Source of the DNA: Zygnema cylindricum
Lineage: Eukaryota > Streptophyta > Zygnematophyceae > Zygnematales > Zygnemataceae
NCBI GenBank assembly: GCA_037447655.1
Contig: JBBHKE010000622.1
Span: 48,288-112,287, forward strand
DNA: 64,000 bases
Reading direction: 5' to 3'
The notes under the pieces are model-generated. The model saw only the letters and a list, made by a program, of their open reading frames with translations, made no database searches and was not told the origin of the DNA. Position numbers and translations under genes: made by a program. Shown piece by piece: positions 22,372 to 32,099 of this stretch (position 1 is the stretch's first letter; every line of letters begins with the position of its first letter).

Positions 22372-22882
22372 TGCGAGATGATGAAGGTCAATTTCATGGC
22401 CTTCATTCGACAGAGAGGTATCCCGATTTCTCCCTCACCCTACATTGCATGTCCCAATGTTTTGTTTGTTTTTTATTTTTTCCATACGTGTATAAATTTA
22501 ATATATCTCTTCCATTTTCTAGCCTTGTGAATGTAAATTAATTTTTAACTCTTACCTTTGGATTTGCTGATGTCGGCATTGTGTTTGATCGTTCTCGTTC
22601 CCGGTTTAACGACGAGACAGGGTTGTCGCTGAACTGTGGAATTTTCATTGGTGGTCGGCAAACGACTACGCATCAACGTCGTTTACGAAAAAAAATGTCA
22701 ATTCGTTGATTTAACGACGACTTTCTGTCGTCCCTAAATCAACGAGAGTAGCACTTCGTCGCGAAATATTCCCGCATCTCTTTCTTGTCACTTTAATTTG
22801 CTATATTGCTTACCATTGTGACTAATGAAGTGACACATATAATGAAAATCATTTAATATTTTACATTGTGTATTGTGTACAG
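22372..22882. other. End of presumed intron 1 of the pogo-like transposase
   Basis: No coding frame. Contains more TCGTCG-type inverted repeats near 22,610-22,760 and ends in a pyrimidine-poor but usable acceptor (TTGTGTACAG). Confidence 0.5.
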
Positions 22883-24772
22883 AGTATCAAAAGGCCAAGC
22901 GATGGTGGATAAAGAGGAGGAATACGCTTGACGGAATACGAGAGACAACTCGGACATTCTCTTGTTCTAGTTTCAGGAGGAGATCGGTGGCGGTTACCAA
23001 TGCTTTGCCGGGACGAGGAAGGAAGGAAGCCGCTTGGGTGACAGTTATACATGAAGAGTTACTTTTCGATTTTGAACGTTTTAAGAAAGCGGGTATGAAG
23101 ATGTCCACCACAATTCTCGGGGACATTGCTAGCGACATTATAAGAGAAAGGAGGAAAGAATACGGACCAGAATGGTTCAACAAAGACGGGTCGGAAATAC
23201 ACCCGGTAATAAATAAAAGGTGGGTGCAAAGGTGTCAAGAGAAGCACAACATCGTTGTGCGGGCACAAAAGGGTAAACTACAATGCTCACCCGAGAAAGA
23301 GGAATACATTGAGCGTACCGTGGCCTTCCACATGGGCGTGCTGAAGCGAGGGTTTGAATCCGGTGAGTCACTATACATTATAAAAATATTATAATGATGG
23401 TTCCTTTTTTTGAAATATGTTTTGTTTTGGTTGTATTCCCTACTTAACAACATATACTAAAAAAGTATGAAATTTGTTTGTTTTGGTTTGCCGTTTCATG
23501 TATACTAGGAATTTTCAACGAAGACCTAGTGGAAAACATGGATGAAACACACATGATCGTCAACACCGACAATGGAAAGACTTTGGGATTTCGAGGCGAT
23601 GATGTGGTGAAATACGCCAACGTCGCGGGAGGAGGTGAATCCATAACTCTCATGGTGCGAATAACTGGTGGGGTGAACGTTCGTATCGAAAACTCGATGA
23701 TAATTTTTGCAAATCGTGCGAGGAGTTACCCGATATACGGTTTACCGGACACCGTCCCGGGTGAGTTTTTTCTCCCAAATAAAATGTTTTCATTTTTATT
23801 TTGATGTATGTTTGTCTTTGATGAAGGTCTCTCTATTTGTCTCTATTTCATTTTTTGTGTCTAATCTTATATGTATATCTCTCTACTTCTCCCTCTCATA
23901 CCTCCTCCCTCTCTCTCCCACTACAAATTTACGTTATTTTCATTCATTAACTCTCTAACTTCTCTTATCTCAAACAATGACTCCTATGACAAGCTACCTA
24001 TGGTACACGTAGATTACTTTCCCCATAAGGCAAATTTACGCAAGCAAAATAAAAGTTAATTTTGTCTTCTTTTTGTTGATTTTTTATCTTTTCAGGCGTT
24101 TGTTACCGGACCGGTTCAAAGGGTTGGAACAACAAAACAATGTTCCCACAGTGGTTCGAAGAGACAAGGTCATATCAAGGGGAATGGGAAGGACGACAAA
24201 AAATCATATTTTTGGATAACTGTGGAGGTCATAATACGTCCGATGAGTTCGAGCGAGTCCTAGAGGCCAAAAACACTATTTTACACTATTTTCCACCTCA
24301 TGCTACGCATCTTGTTCAACAAGCGGACTCTTTTGTCATCTCTAAAATCAAGGACGTGTGGAGCCGTATATGGGACAGCTAGAAGGCGAAAGGAATTGAA
24401 ACCAGGCAATGGGGTAAACCTTCAAGCCGTGGATGGTCAGAAAAATTGGTGGGACCCGGTAAAGCATTTTTTCTAAAATTGGCACGGGATTCTACCCGAG
24501 AGGTTAACGCAATGCGAGACAAAAACAAGATGAGTTATGCGCGAAAAAGAATGATTCAATGTGGTCTGTCTTTACGTGACGGACATAGGGAAGAAGACAT
24601 GCTCACACATCAATTGCAAGACATAATCACCAAGTATCCCAACCATTTCGAATGAGAGGTTGTGGAACCTCATTGCCCAAGGGCAAGAGAATTCCTCCGA
24701 AATATTGAAGATGCCGACAGTCAGCAAGATAGCATTTTCAGCGAGGGAGGGATGAGCGGCAACGAGTTTTAA

Positions 24773-25126
24773 AGATATAATATAACTACGTATTCATTTT
24801 TTTTGTTTTAAATGTCAGTTTGAGAATGGTAGTTTAATTATAGCGGGAGTAGTAGTCATACTCCTGGCAGATTAATGTAGACTGTCCATGAAGTTTAGTA
24901 TTAATTCACTTCTTGGGAAAAAAACAAATTTTATATGTGTGTATGGTTTTATTATGGGATAATACAATTTTGGTATTTCTGAAGTTTACATGTTTGGCTT
25001 AATGTGGAATTGGATGTATTTATAAAAATTATTATGTATTTACCTTGAGATGATGTTAATGTGGTGTTAAATATTTGAGTGTAGCATGGAATTATATATA
25101 TTGCTGCATTGTACAACCTAAACTAA
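24773..25126. other. 3' flank of the pogo-like element
   Basis: AT-rich and non-coding, probably the transposon 3' untranslated end. No terminal inverted repeat could be matched to the 5' side. Confidence 0.4.
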
Positions 25127-25153
25127 TCAGCGACGAGTATACTTCGTCGCTGA
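25127..25153. repeat. Perfect 10-bp hairpin at the pogo/gypsy junction
   Basis: TCAGCGACGA and TCGTCGCTGA flank the loop GTATACT. It carries the same TCGTCG core as the internal hairpins and lies about 40 bases before the first recognisable gypsy codons, so it may mark the transposon end. Confidence 0.7.
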
Positions 25154-25189
25154 TCCATCATCCATCGAGGAAGTTCATAATTTTTACAT

Positions 25190-28020
25190 AGTACCGAGCG
25201 CTTAACAAGTTAACGGTCAAGAATGCGTACCCTTTACCGAGAATAGACGAATTGCTAGACCGACTTTGAGGTGCTAAATATTTCTCAAAGATAGATCTGC
25301 GGAGCGGTTATCACCAGATTAGAATTGCCGAGGAGGATGTGGAAAAGATAGCATTTAGAACTCAGTATGGCCATTTCCAGTTTCGGGTAATGCCGTTCGG
25401 GTTAACCAATGCACCGGCGACTTTTATGCATCTGATGAACTCCATCTTTCGATCATATCTGGGTGCGTTTGTAATCGTCTTTCTAGACGACATCTTGGTG
25501 TATAGCGGAACGCTGGAGGATCACATGAAGCACTTACGAACGGTCCTACAAGTCCTTCGGGAAAATAGGTTGTACGCAAAGAGGAGCAAATGTGACTTAT
25601 TGAAAGAGAAAATTGATTTTTTGGGCCATGTGGTGAGCCGGGACGGAATCGCAGTGGATCCGAACAAAACAAGGGCAGTGAAAGAGTGGCCGCAACCGAT
25701 GAACATTACGGAATTACGGAACTTTCTGGGATTATGCTTCTACTATCGACGTTTTGTTGAAGGTTTCGCCAAAATCGCTACACCACTCACGGAATTACTT
25801 AAGAATGACACGCCCTACGAGTGGAAATCGGCGCAAGGGGCAGCTTTTAACACGCTAAAGGAATGGTTGGTTACCGCCCCTGTGTTAGCTGTTCCCGACC
25901 CGGATTTACCTTGGACGATAATTACAGACGCCAGCGATACAGCTATTTGAGCAATCCTTATGCATGATCAAGGAAAAGGCGTACAACCCATTACCTACGA
26001 CAGTCGAAAACTAAAGGCAGCGGAGCTTAACTGGGCCACCCATGAAAAGGAGACAATTGCAATAATCAATGCGCTAGAGGTTTGGAAATGTTACGTTCAA
26101 GGGAAGCGGATCACATGTATCACGGATCACCACGCCCTGCAGTACCTACAAACACAGCCAAAATTGTCCAAGAAACAAGTGCGCTGGATGACGTTTCTCT
26201 AGACCTTCGGGCCGGAACTTGTCATTGAATATAAGCCGGGCAAGACAACCCAGCAGATGTAATGTCGAGAAGACCCGGAGTCGCTGCTACAGTGGCGGAG
26301 CACCGATCGCAAACATCACAAGAAGTCGATGTTAGCTCTGTGAAAGAGAACACCGCAGCGGCGGCCACAGCGTAAGATTCGAAACTCAGCGCAATCACCA
26401 GTACGGTGCAAGTGGACGAGCAATGGCTAAGTATAATCAAGGCAGCATATGACGAGGACGATACATTAAAAGAACTGATAAAACGGAAGGTATTGGTTCG
26501 GACCGCCAAATGTATGTGGCGATACCGACCAAGTCAAACAACGAGACTTTACGTACCGACAAACCAGGAGCTATGTCGTTCGATACTGAAATTAAGTCAT
26601 GATGAACCACTCTGTGGACGCTTCGACCGCGATTGAACAACCGCACGTGTAGCTGAGGCGTATTATTGGCCAAACATGACTTGCAACATTGCGGAGTATG
26701 TCCAAACGTGTGACTCTTGTAACAGAAACAAAGCGGAATCGGGTCACCAGGGTCTGTTACAACCACTTCCGATACCATCTATTATTTGGGAAGCGATTTC
26801 GATGGACTTCATCGTTGCTCTCCCGTTATCCAGGGAAGGTTATGACTCTATTTTCGTCGTCGTGGATTGCTTGACAATAATGGCTCATTTCTTACCCACG
26901 ACAACCACCGCCACAACGCGAGATGTAGCAGACTTATTCTTTTGGGAGATATTCCGCCATCACGGACTCCCAAAGAGGATCGTCAGCGACCAAGATCGGA
27001 AATTTGTGAGTCACTTTTGGAGAGGTCTGTATGCGCTATGTGGAACGCAGCTGGCGATGTCCACAGCTTACCACCCTCAAACGGATGGTCAAACTGAAAC
27101 GGTGAATTGGACTTTGAAGGAGGCGTTACGGGCTTATGTTTCGGTGCACCAAACGGATTGGGTAAACCATCTAATAGCGATTGAGGTGGCGTACAACAGT
27201 GCGGCGCACTTGTCCACGAATGCTACGCCATTCTCCCTCAACGGACGACAGCCCACTCTTCCCCAAAACTTATTCGTCGTGGACTGCCCTACACCGACAG
27301 CTATGGATTTTGCCACAACGTTGCAAGGGAACCAAGAAAACGCGGCGAAAGGCGCTCCAGCTGGCAAAGGATTGTCAAAAGTCGCAAGCTGACTCTCAGC
27401 GGAAGGAAACCGTTTTTCACGTGGGTGATAGGGTTCGCCTTAATATGGCAAACCTCTCCTTACCGGGCGCCCTCTCTAAGAAATTGGCACCGAAATTCAC
27501 GCGCATATTCACAATTCTGTCACGTGTGGGAGAGGTGGTTTATAAGATGGATATTCCGACGGAGTGGCATATCCACAATGTCTTCCTTGTTTCCCTACTT
27601 AAACCATTCATAGACCCTGATTCGATGTTTCCTAATCGACGGCAAAATACTCCTTTGCCCCCCGTTCACGGTACCTCGGACGAGTATGAGGTGGAGGATA
27701 TCTTTCAGTCACGCCGCTCTCGGAATTCCAACTCCAGACAGTATCTAGTGCGTTGGAAGGGCTACGGCGTTGAGGACGACTCTTGGGTGAACAAGGGGGA
27801 TCTGCATTCTCGTGAGTTGTTGCGTTGGTTTCAGAAGAGTGAGGACACTCAACTTCACCGGAGGGGCAATCGGAGCGGCCGCGGTAAAGGAACGAATCGC
27901 AGTGTCGCAACCTTTGCAATTATATTGGGGACGCCGCGAAGAAACGCAACGACGATGTTACCTCACTTCGGCGATACAGCGGCGCAGTCACCGCAGCGCA
28001 GCATGGATACCGTACCATGA
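25190..28020 (+). pseudogene. gypsy pol: reverse transcriptase, RNase H, integrase, chromodomain (disrupted)
   Basis: Reverse transcriptase reads from YRALNKLTVKNAYPLP, through [15 protein letters not shown], to the catalytic FLDDILVYS. RNase H follows (TDASDTAI, then ITDHHALQYL). Integrase has a damaged HHCC zinc finger (CDSCNRNK present, second His unclear), catalytic MDF and VSDQDRKF, and the Glu in GQTET. After a frameshift near 27,385 the C-terminal part ends in a chromodomain (EYEVEDIFQSR... YLVRWKGYGVEDDSWV), which in chromoviruses targets integration to marked chromatin. In-frame stops occur at about 25,267, 25,948, 26,200 and 26,634. The element is therefore inactive. No gag or protease is present. 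Confidence 0.85.
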
Positions 28021-28328
28021 GAGGAACGCAGCAACACCGCTGCGCTGATAGGAAAGCGCAATGGCGCAATTGTGTTTAACCACATTGGTGACAAGGAACC
28101 CTTGGTTTCGCCACAGCATCGCAGTTTTAAAAATGTTGGAGGCTGCGATACCCTCGCACACTACGACGCGTCACAGAGTCCAAATGTGAAACCCTCAACC
28201 CTCTGTAACAAAGCCGCCAACCGCCTTTGCGCCCTGTTTAGTCTAGGCAGCTTAGAGAGTGCTTCACTCTGCACAGCCAGCTTACCCTTCCTTATGCACT
28301 ACCAGAATTATCCGACGCCACAACATCC

Positions 28329-29573
28329 ATGGCATCGTTGTCTTCTCCACCGCCAAAAAGACGGAGACTGGTACGAGTAGGGCGAGGTGATGTACCCCGC
28401 CCGCATAGATTGTTAGAGGCAGCAGAGGCCATGGTAGAGGTAGGTAGGAGGAGGGAGGAGGTGGTAGTTGTTGAACCAAAGGAGACAGCTAGTAGCGGGG
28501 CAGGGCCAGCGGAGACCAGCAGAAAAAAGGGGTCAGAAAATTCACAAGACCCCGAGTACAACCCACTCCAAGAAGGGGATCAGGAGGATGAGGAAGACCA
28601 TGTGATTTCGGATGCGGAGGAACCGGAACGGGAACCGACACCCCCGCAAATTGAGGAGCGTGCCTCCGACCTGGAGGTGATGAGGGACCCTAATAACGAG
28701 AGCACCGCGGACGAGCAGCCCTTGGAAAGCTCGGAGAAGAAGGCGGAAGCACAATACCCTAGCGGAGACAAGGTATTTCTCCTCGGAAGGGAAAGAGGGG
28801 ACACAAACGGGGAAAGTGAGCGGGAAGAAGAAACCCCCGATTATCTCTTTCCATCTCCTATCGACACTCGGCAACCGGACCCTACTTTCAGCTTCGCCAA
28901 GCGCCTGTACAAGGACCCTTCGGAGTGGCGTGCAACCTGGCGCACAGGAAAACGTGGGGACCCCATCTATATCCCCGCCGTCGTGCCGTCACACCCAGCC
29001 TGGAATTTATTGAGAACGAAAGACCTGGGGAACAACCATAAGGGTTACGTACAACTAAACCCTCATGCCCTGCCATTTGTGGAAGTAGTCGAAGAGCACT
29101 ATCGGTACAGGGTGCATGTTCTCGGGTTACCCCGTCGTTACCACCCGTGGGATATTCGTCTGCATGGCATCATCTCTCGGGTGGAGGTTACACCCGAGGT
29201 ACGGGCACTCAAGATGGCCCGGAAGAACGCTCTGCAGCGGGCCCGAGCCGCTAGGAAACACATCTCCTTCAAATTAAGGAAAGTACCGTAGTGGGAACCG
29301 GCAGAGGGGGTAGCATATAGGGCACAGCAAGCCGAGGAACCTGAAGCTGCCCAAGCCTCGGCACCCGAAGAATCTGCACCGGCAGCCATTCCAGTGCAAC
29401 CTGCGGCAGGAGCAGAGGCACCGGAGGAAGGGGAGGATCGGGTTCGGGAGCAAATCACTCGGAGACGTTTGGCAGCAGCGGATCACTATATTACGCTGCT
29501 GGAGACTCGTTGTGAGCAGCTCCAACACCAACTTGACACCCTACGACAGGAATTCGAGGAGTACTGTGAGTAG
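28329..29573 (+). pseudogene. Accessory coiled-coil protein in post-pol position of the gypsy element (one internal stop)
   Basis: ATG at 28,329 opens a frame interrupted by TAG at 29,289 and continuing to TAG at 29,571, 414 codons in all. Order: basic N-terminus (PPPKRRRLVRVGRG), Glu-rich acidic region with PEYNPLQEGD, central domain with PDYLFPSPI, SEWRATW, IPAVVPSHPAW and YHPWDIRLHGIISR. An Ala/Glu/Pro-rich linker follows, then a C-terminal coiled coil (LETRCEQLQHQLDTLRQEFEE). The motif order matches the pogo-associated ORF at 20,842-22,371. The position, after the chromodomain and before the 3' LTR on the same strand, is where retroelements place env-like or other extra ORFs, but I see no signal peptide or membrane segment. 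The family is unknown to me. Confidence 0.75.
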
Positions 29574-29653
29574 ACATACGGCATGCTCCGGAAATTAAAG
29601 TTTCCCTCAGGAAACAAAGTTCAGCGGGACGATGAATCCTTAGTGGGACGCAC

Positions 29654-30050
29654 TGTAACAGGGTTACAAGGTTGGGAACTTAGTGGCTAGAAACTCGGCT
29701 GCAATAGTTGCGATTGCAGAGCAGTGCAGCTGCGATTCTAGATTAGCGCAACATAGGAGCATAGCAACTTGGTAGAATAACGTAGCGCAGCATTGCAACG
29801 CAGCGTAGCAGTATAGCAACGCCGCAGAATGTAGATTTTACCGTATAGTTCTAGAAAAATATTGTGGATAGATCTCGGTTGACCGCGAAGGTCCACATGT
29901 ACATTTGTACACTATTGGGTTGACTAGCAGTTAGTTAGTTTATATAGTGAGACAGACGTAGTACGAGACTGACTCTTTGAGTAGACCCTCGCAGCGTGTG
30001 TTGAATATTGTAATCCTCTCTTGAGTAATAAAGCGCCATCTTGTCTGTCA
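29654..30050 (+). repeat. Candidate gypsy 3' LTR
   Basis: Starts TGTAACAGGGTTACAAGG after a purine-rich tract. It contains a polyadenylation-type AATAAA at 30,027-30,032 and a TATATAGTG promoter-like motif near 29,942. The end is uncertain; a CA near 30,051 is one option. Confidence 0.5.
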
Positions 30051-30249
30051 CAGCTGTGTGCACCTGTTGTTGCTACGGGAGGATCCTTGGAGCTTTCCGT
30101 TGTGCATTTCTGGTGTATTGTGGTGCCTATAATTCCTGCCTCTTTTACACTTTGCTGAGATCTCGGTTCAAGCTTTGGTCACTAAATGTAGTGACTATGA
30201 ATGCCTTGTGGGATAGGACGTTATATTTCGTGTAGGGGGTGGAGTTGAC

Positions 30250-31620
30250 ATGCACGATCAGACATTTTGTTATAGGCCCACTAACTTCTTGGAACGCAAA
30301 ATCTGCATTCCGCTAATTTCCGTTAGGAAGTCCATGCCTATTATGGCAAATTTGGCCACATCCATGCTTGCATTTTCAGGGAATTTGGTGGGGGCCGAAA
30401 TATTTCATTCATTGCCAGCAGAAGAAATTCTTCCCGATAGTTCTTACTTACCAAAAATTTTCACTAACCCAGGTTTTCTTATAGATACGAGGGAATTTGA
30501 CCGTATCTATATCCAAACCTTGTCAATTCCACTTTCTCCAGCCTCTCTTACAATCCTAGTCCCTATAGACTCTTTTGGGTTTCTTCCCATTAATTGGAAT
30601 CTGGTCTAATTGGAACCTCATCCAAATGGATTGGTGATTTTGGACCTTTTTGCTGGAATAGGCACTTCCCTCTTTGCATGTTTGCGGAATGGATTATTAA
30701 ACTAATTTTATTAGTCGGTTGAGATTGATCCGTTAGCACGGAAAGCAAAATTACATCATTGTAATGTGTTACATTCCCTATACCCGCATTTGTTACCAAA
30801 ATCCGCATACAAGCATATGCATATCGCCCTCCCACAAGACATCCGGATTGTGGGCAACCATCACTTATAGGATATTGGTCCAATAGATCTACTTTTTGGC
30901 GGATGGGGGTGCCAAGGAATGTCTCGGGCGGGGAAAGGTCTCGGATTAGCCGATCCCTACACCAAAATATTTTTTTGAATTGATCCGCATCCTACATTTT
31001 CTACAAACTTTAGATCATCCTATGGGGTATATCTTGGAAAATGTCGCAGCCTATAATGATCCAAGACCTACAGTCTTGGCTGATTATCAACGGATTGAAC
31101 AATTAATTGGTCCGCCTCTTATTATTTACGCGGCTCGCCATGGTTCACTAGCACACCGGGTTCGCTCCAAATGGACGAACCTGATCGATATTGGTAGACT
31201 ACGTGAGGCCAATTTGTTAGTTCGTCCTCCTCTTAGAGACATTCAGGCTGCCATTCTTCCTTTCCATAAGGTGCAGCCTTGCATTCAAAAGTACTGTCCC
31301 CCTAATTTCATTGTCAATTTCCTAGGTCAACCTCTCAAGGTGCTTCCTACCTTAGTTTCTTACCCACATTCACATGCATTCTCTAATGACGGTCCAAGGG
31401 ACTACATTTAAATTTTTACTCTTTTTTTTTTTCCAATTCCACCAGTCTCGGAGATCTTTATCTACGATTTCCTCAATCCTAGCCAAATGTCTTGGTCTAT
31501 TCCCGAATACACGGCTGTCCAGTTTACAAGTCCCATGCATATTCCATCCACTCCTCATTGGAGTGCTGCTTTTCCAACACGCATTTGGAATCATTCGGTT
31601 AATTGCCTTATTTAGACACT
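30250..31620 (+). pseudogene. DNMT3-like cytosine-5 DNA methyltransferase remnant
   Basis: Conserved C5-methyltransferase motifs occur in order. Motif I is VILDLFAGIGTSLFACL (about 30,633). A motif II-like acidic turn is VEIDPLARKA. Motif IV is GGWGCQGMSRAGKG (about 30,898), where the catalytic Cys is kept but the usual preceding Pro is Gly. Motif VI is ILENVAAYN (about 31,031). A motif VIII-like part is ARHGSLAHRVRSKWTNL, then LPTLVSYPHSHAF. Another frame after 31,430 reads like a C-terminal segment (SQMSWSIPEYTAV). Stops at about 30,607, 30,703, 30,712 and 30,868, and frameshifts near 30,976 and 31,400, make it non-functional. The sequence upstream (30,250-30,606) is open but unrecognised. 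The spacing between motifs IV and VI and the AHRxRxxW motif fit the DNMT3/DRM side more than DNMT1. It sits just outside the gypsy LTR; capture of such enzymes by retroelements is known in charophyte algae and dinoflagellates. Confidence 0.75.
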
Positions 31621-31827
31621 AGTAGCTGTTGAGTTAGGTCAAACGCTTATCGCATGTTTTCTTGTTTTCTCATGTTAGTATACAAGAATCTATAGCTTTT
31701 CAAATATTATCCAACTATTTAAGATAAATATTTTTATTGTGTATGTTTCTTAATCCAAGTGTAATTTCAACGCAACACTACGCTTAATCAAAAACAAGTA
31801 CATCGCAAAATACGTTGGTCATCAAGT

Positions 31828-31945
31828 TTGAGAGAGGGAGAGGAAGAGGAAGATGGAGAGGAAGAGGGAGAGGGAGAGGAAGAGGGAGCGGGAGAGGGAG
31901 AGGGAAGAGGGAGGGAGAGAGAGAGAGTGAGAGAGACACACAGAA
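31828..31945 (+). repeat. GA-rich low-complexity tract
   Basis: Almost pure purine on the plus strand (GAGAGG/GAAGAGG units). It is followed after a short unique stretch by a strand switch to a C-rich tract. Confidence 0.8.
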
Positions 31946-31994
31946 AGGAATAATGGATATAGTACGGGGAGGGTCGAGTGTGTGTCCATAACAT

Positions 31995-32099
31995 TGATCT
32001 TCTCTCCCAACCATCACCACCCTACCCCGCCCCCCCACCCCTATTTATCCTTGGGGAATTTAACGCCCCCCATCTCACCCCCCCCTCCCTCCACCCGCC
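31995..32099 (-). repeat. C-rich tract at the left border of the 71-bp array
   Basis: Pyrimidine-rich on the plus strand, with several runs of six or more C. It gives an abrupt purine/pyrimidine strand switch where the G-rich array begins. Confidence 0.75.

Larger units (their letters stand above)
19787..24772 (+). pseudogene. pogo-like (Tc1/mariner superfamily) transposase with introns, degenerate
   Basis: Predicted exons: about 19,787-20,075 (start uncertain), 22,883-23,362, 23,509-23,760 and 24,096-24,772. All junctions are GT-AG and phase-consistent. Exons 1 and 2 give a basic N-terminus and a CENP-B/Tc5-type helix-turn-helix (about WVQRCQEKHNI). Exon 3 starts the DDE domain with MDET, the first catalytic Asp. 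Exon 4 has IIFLDNCGGH (second Asp) and FPPHATHLVQQAD (third Asp, 36 residues after the second). This order is that of the pogo/Tigger/CENP-B family. Lesions: TAG at 24,380 and TGA at 24,653, both in frame, with the frame otherwise continuing to TAA at 24,770. It is therefore not functional as read. Intron 1 would be about 2.8 kb and contains another ORF (20,842-22,371). The function in life would be cut-and-paste transposition in the nucleus. Confidence 0.8.
25190..30050 (+). mobile_element. 5'-truncated Ty3/gypsy chromodomain retrotransposon
   Basis: Starts abruptly inside reverse transcriptase. It continues through RNase H, integrase and chromodomain, then an extra ORF, a purine-rich tract (AGTGGGACG) and a candidate 3' LTR beginning TGTAACAGGG at 29,654. 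The 5' LTR, primer site, gag and protease are missing. The left truncation abuts the end of the pogo-like element. The right boundary is approximate because no second LTR is available for comparison. Confidence 0.75.

Noticed and set aside
24200-24660. Considered a host gene of the CENP-B/jerky type domesticated from a pogo transposase
   Set aside because: Two in-frame stops in the last exon and duplicated, fragmentary copies nearby point to a decaying transposon and not a domesticated gene.
28329-29573. Considered an env-like glycoprotein because of its post-pol position
   Set aside because: No signal peptide, no membrane segment and no Cys pattern. Instead a basic N-terminus, acidic region and coiled coil.
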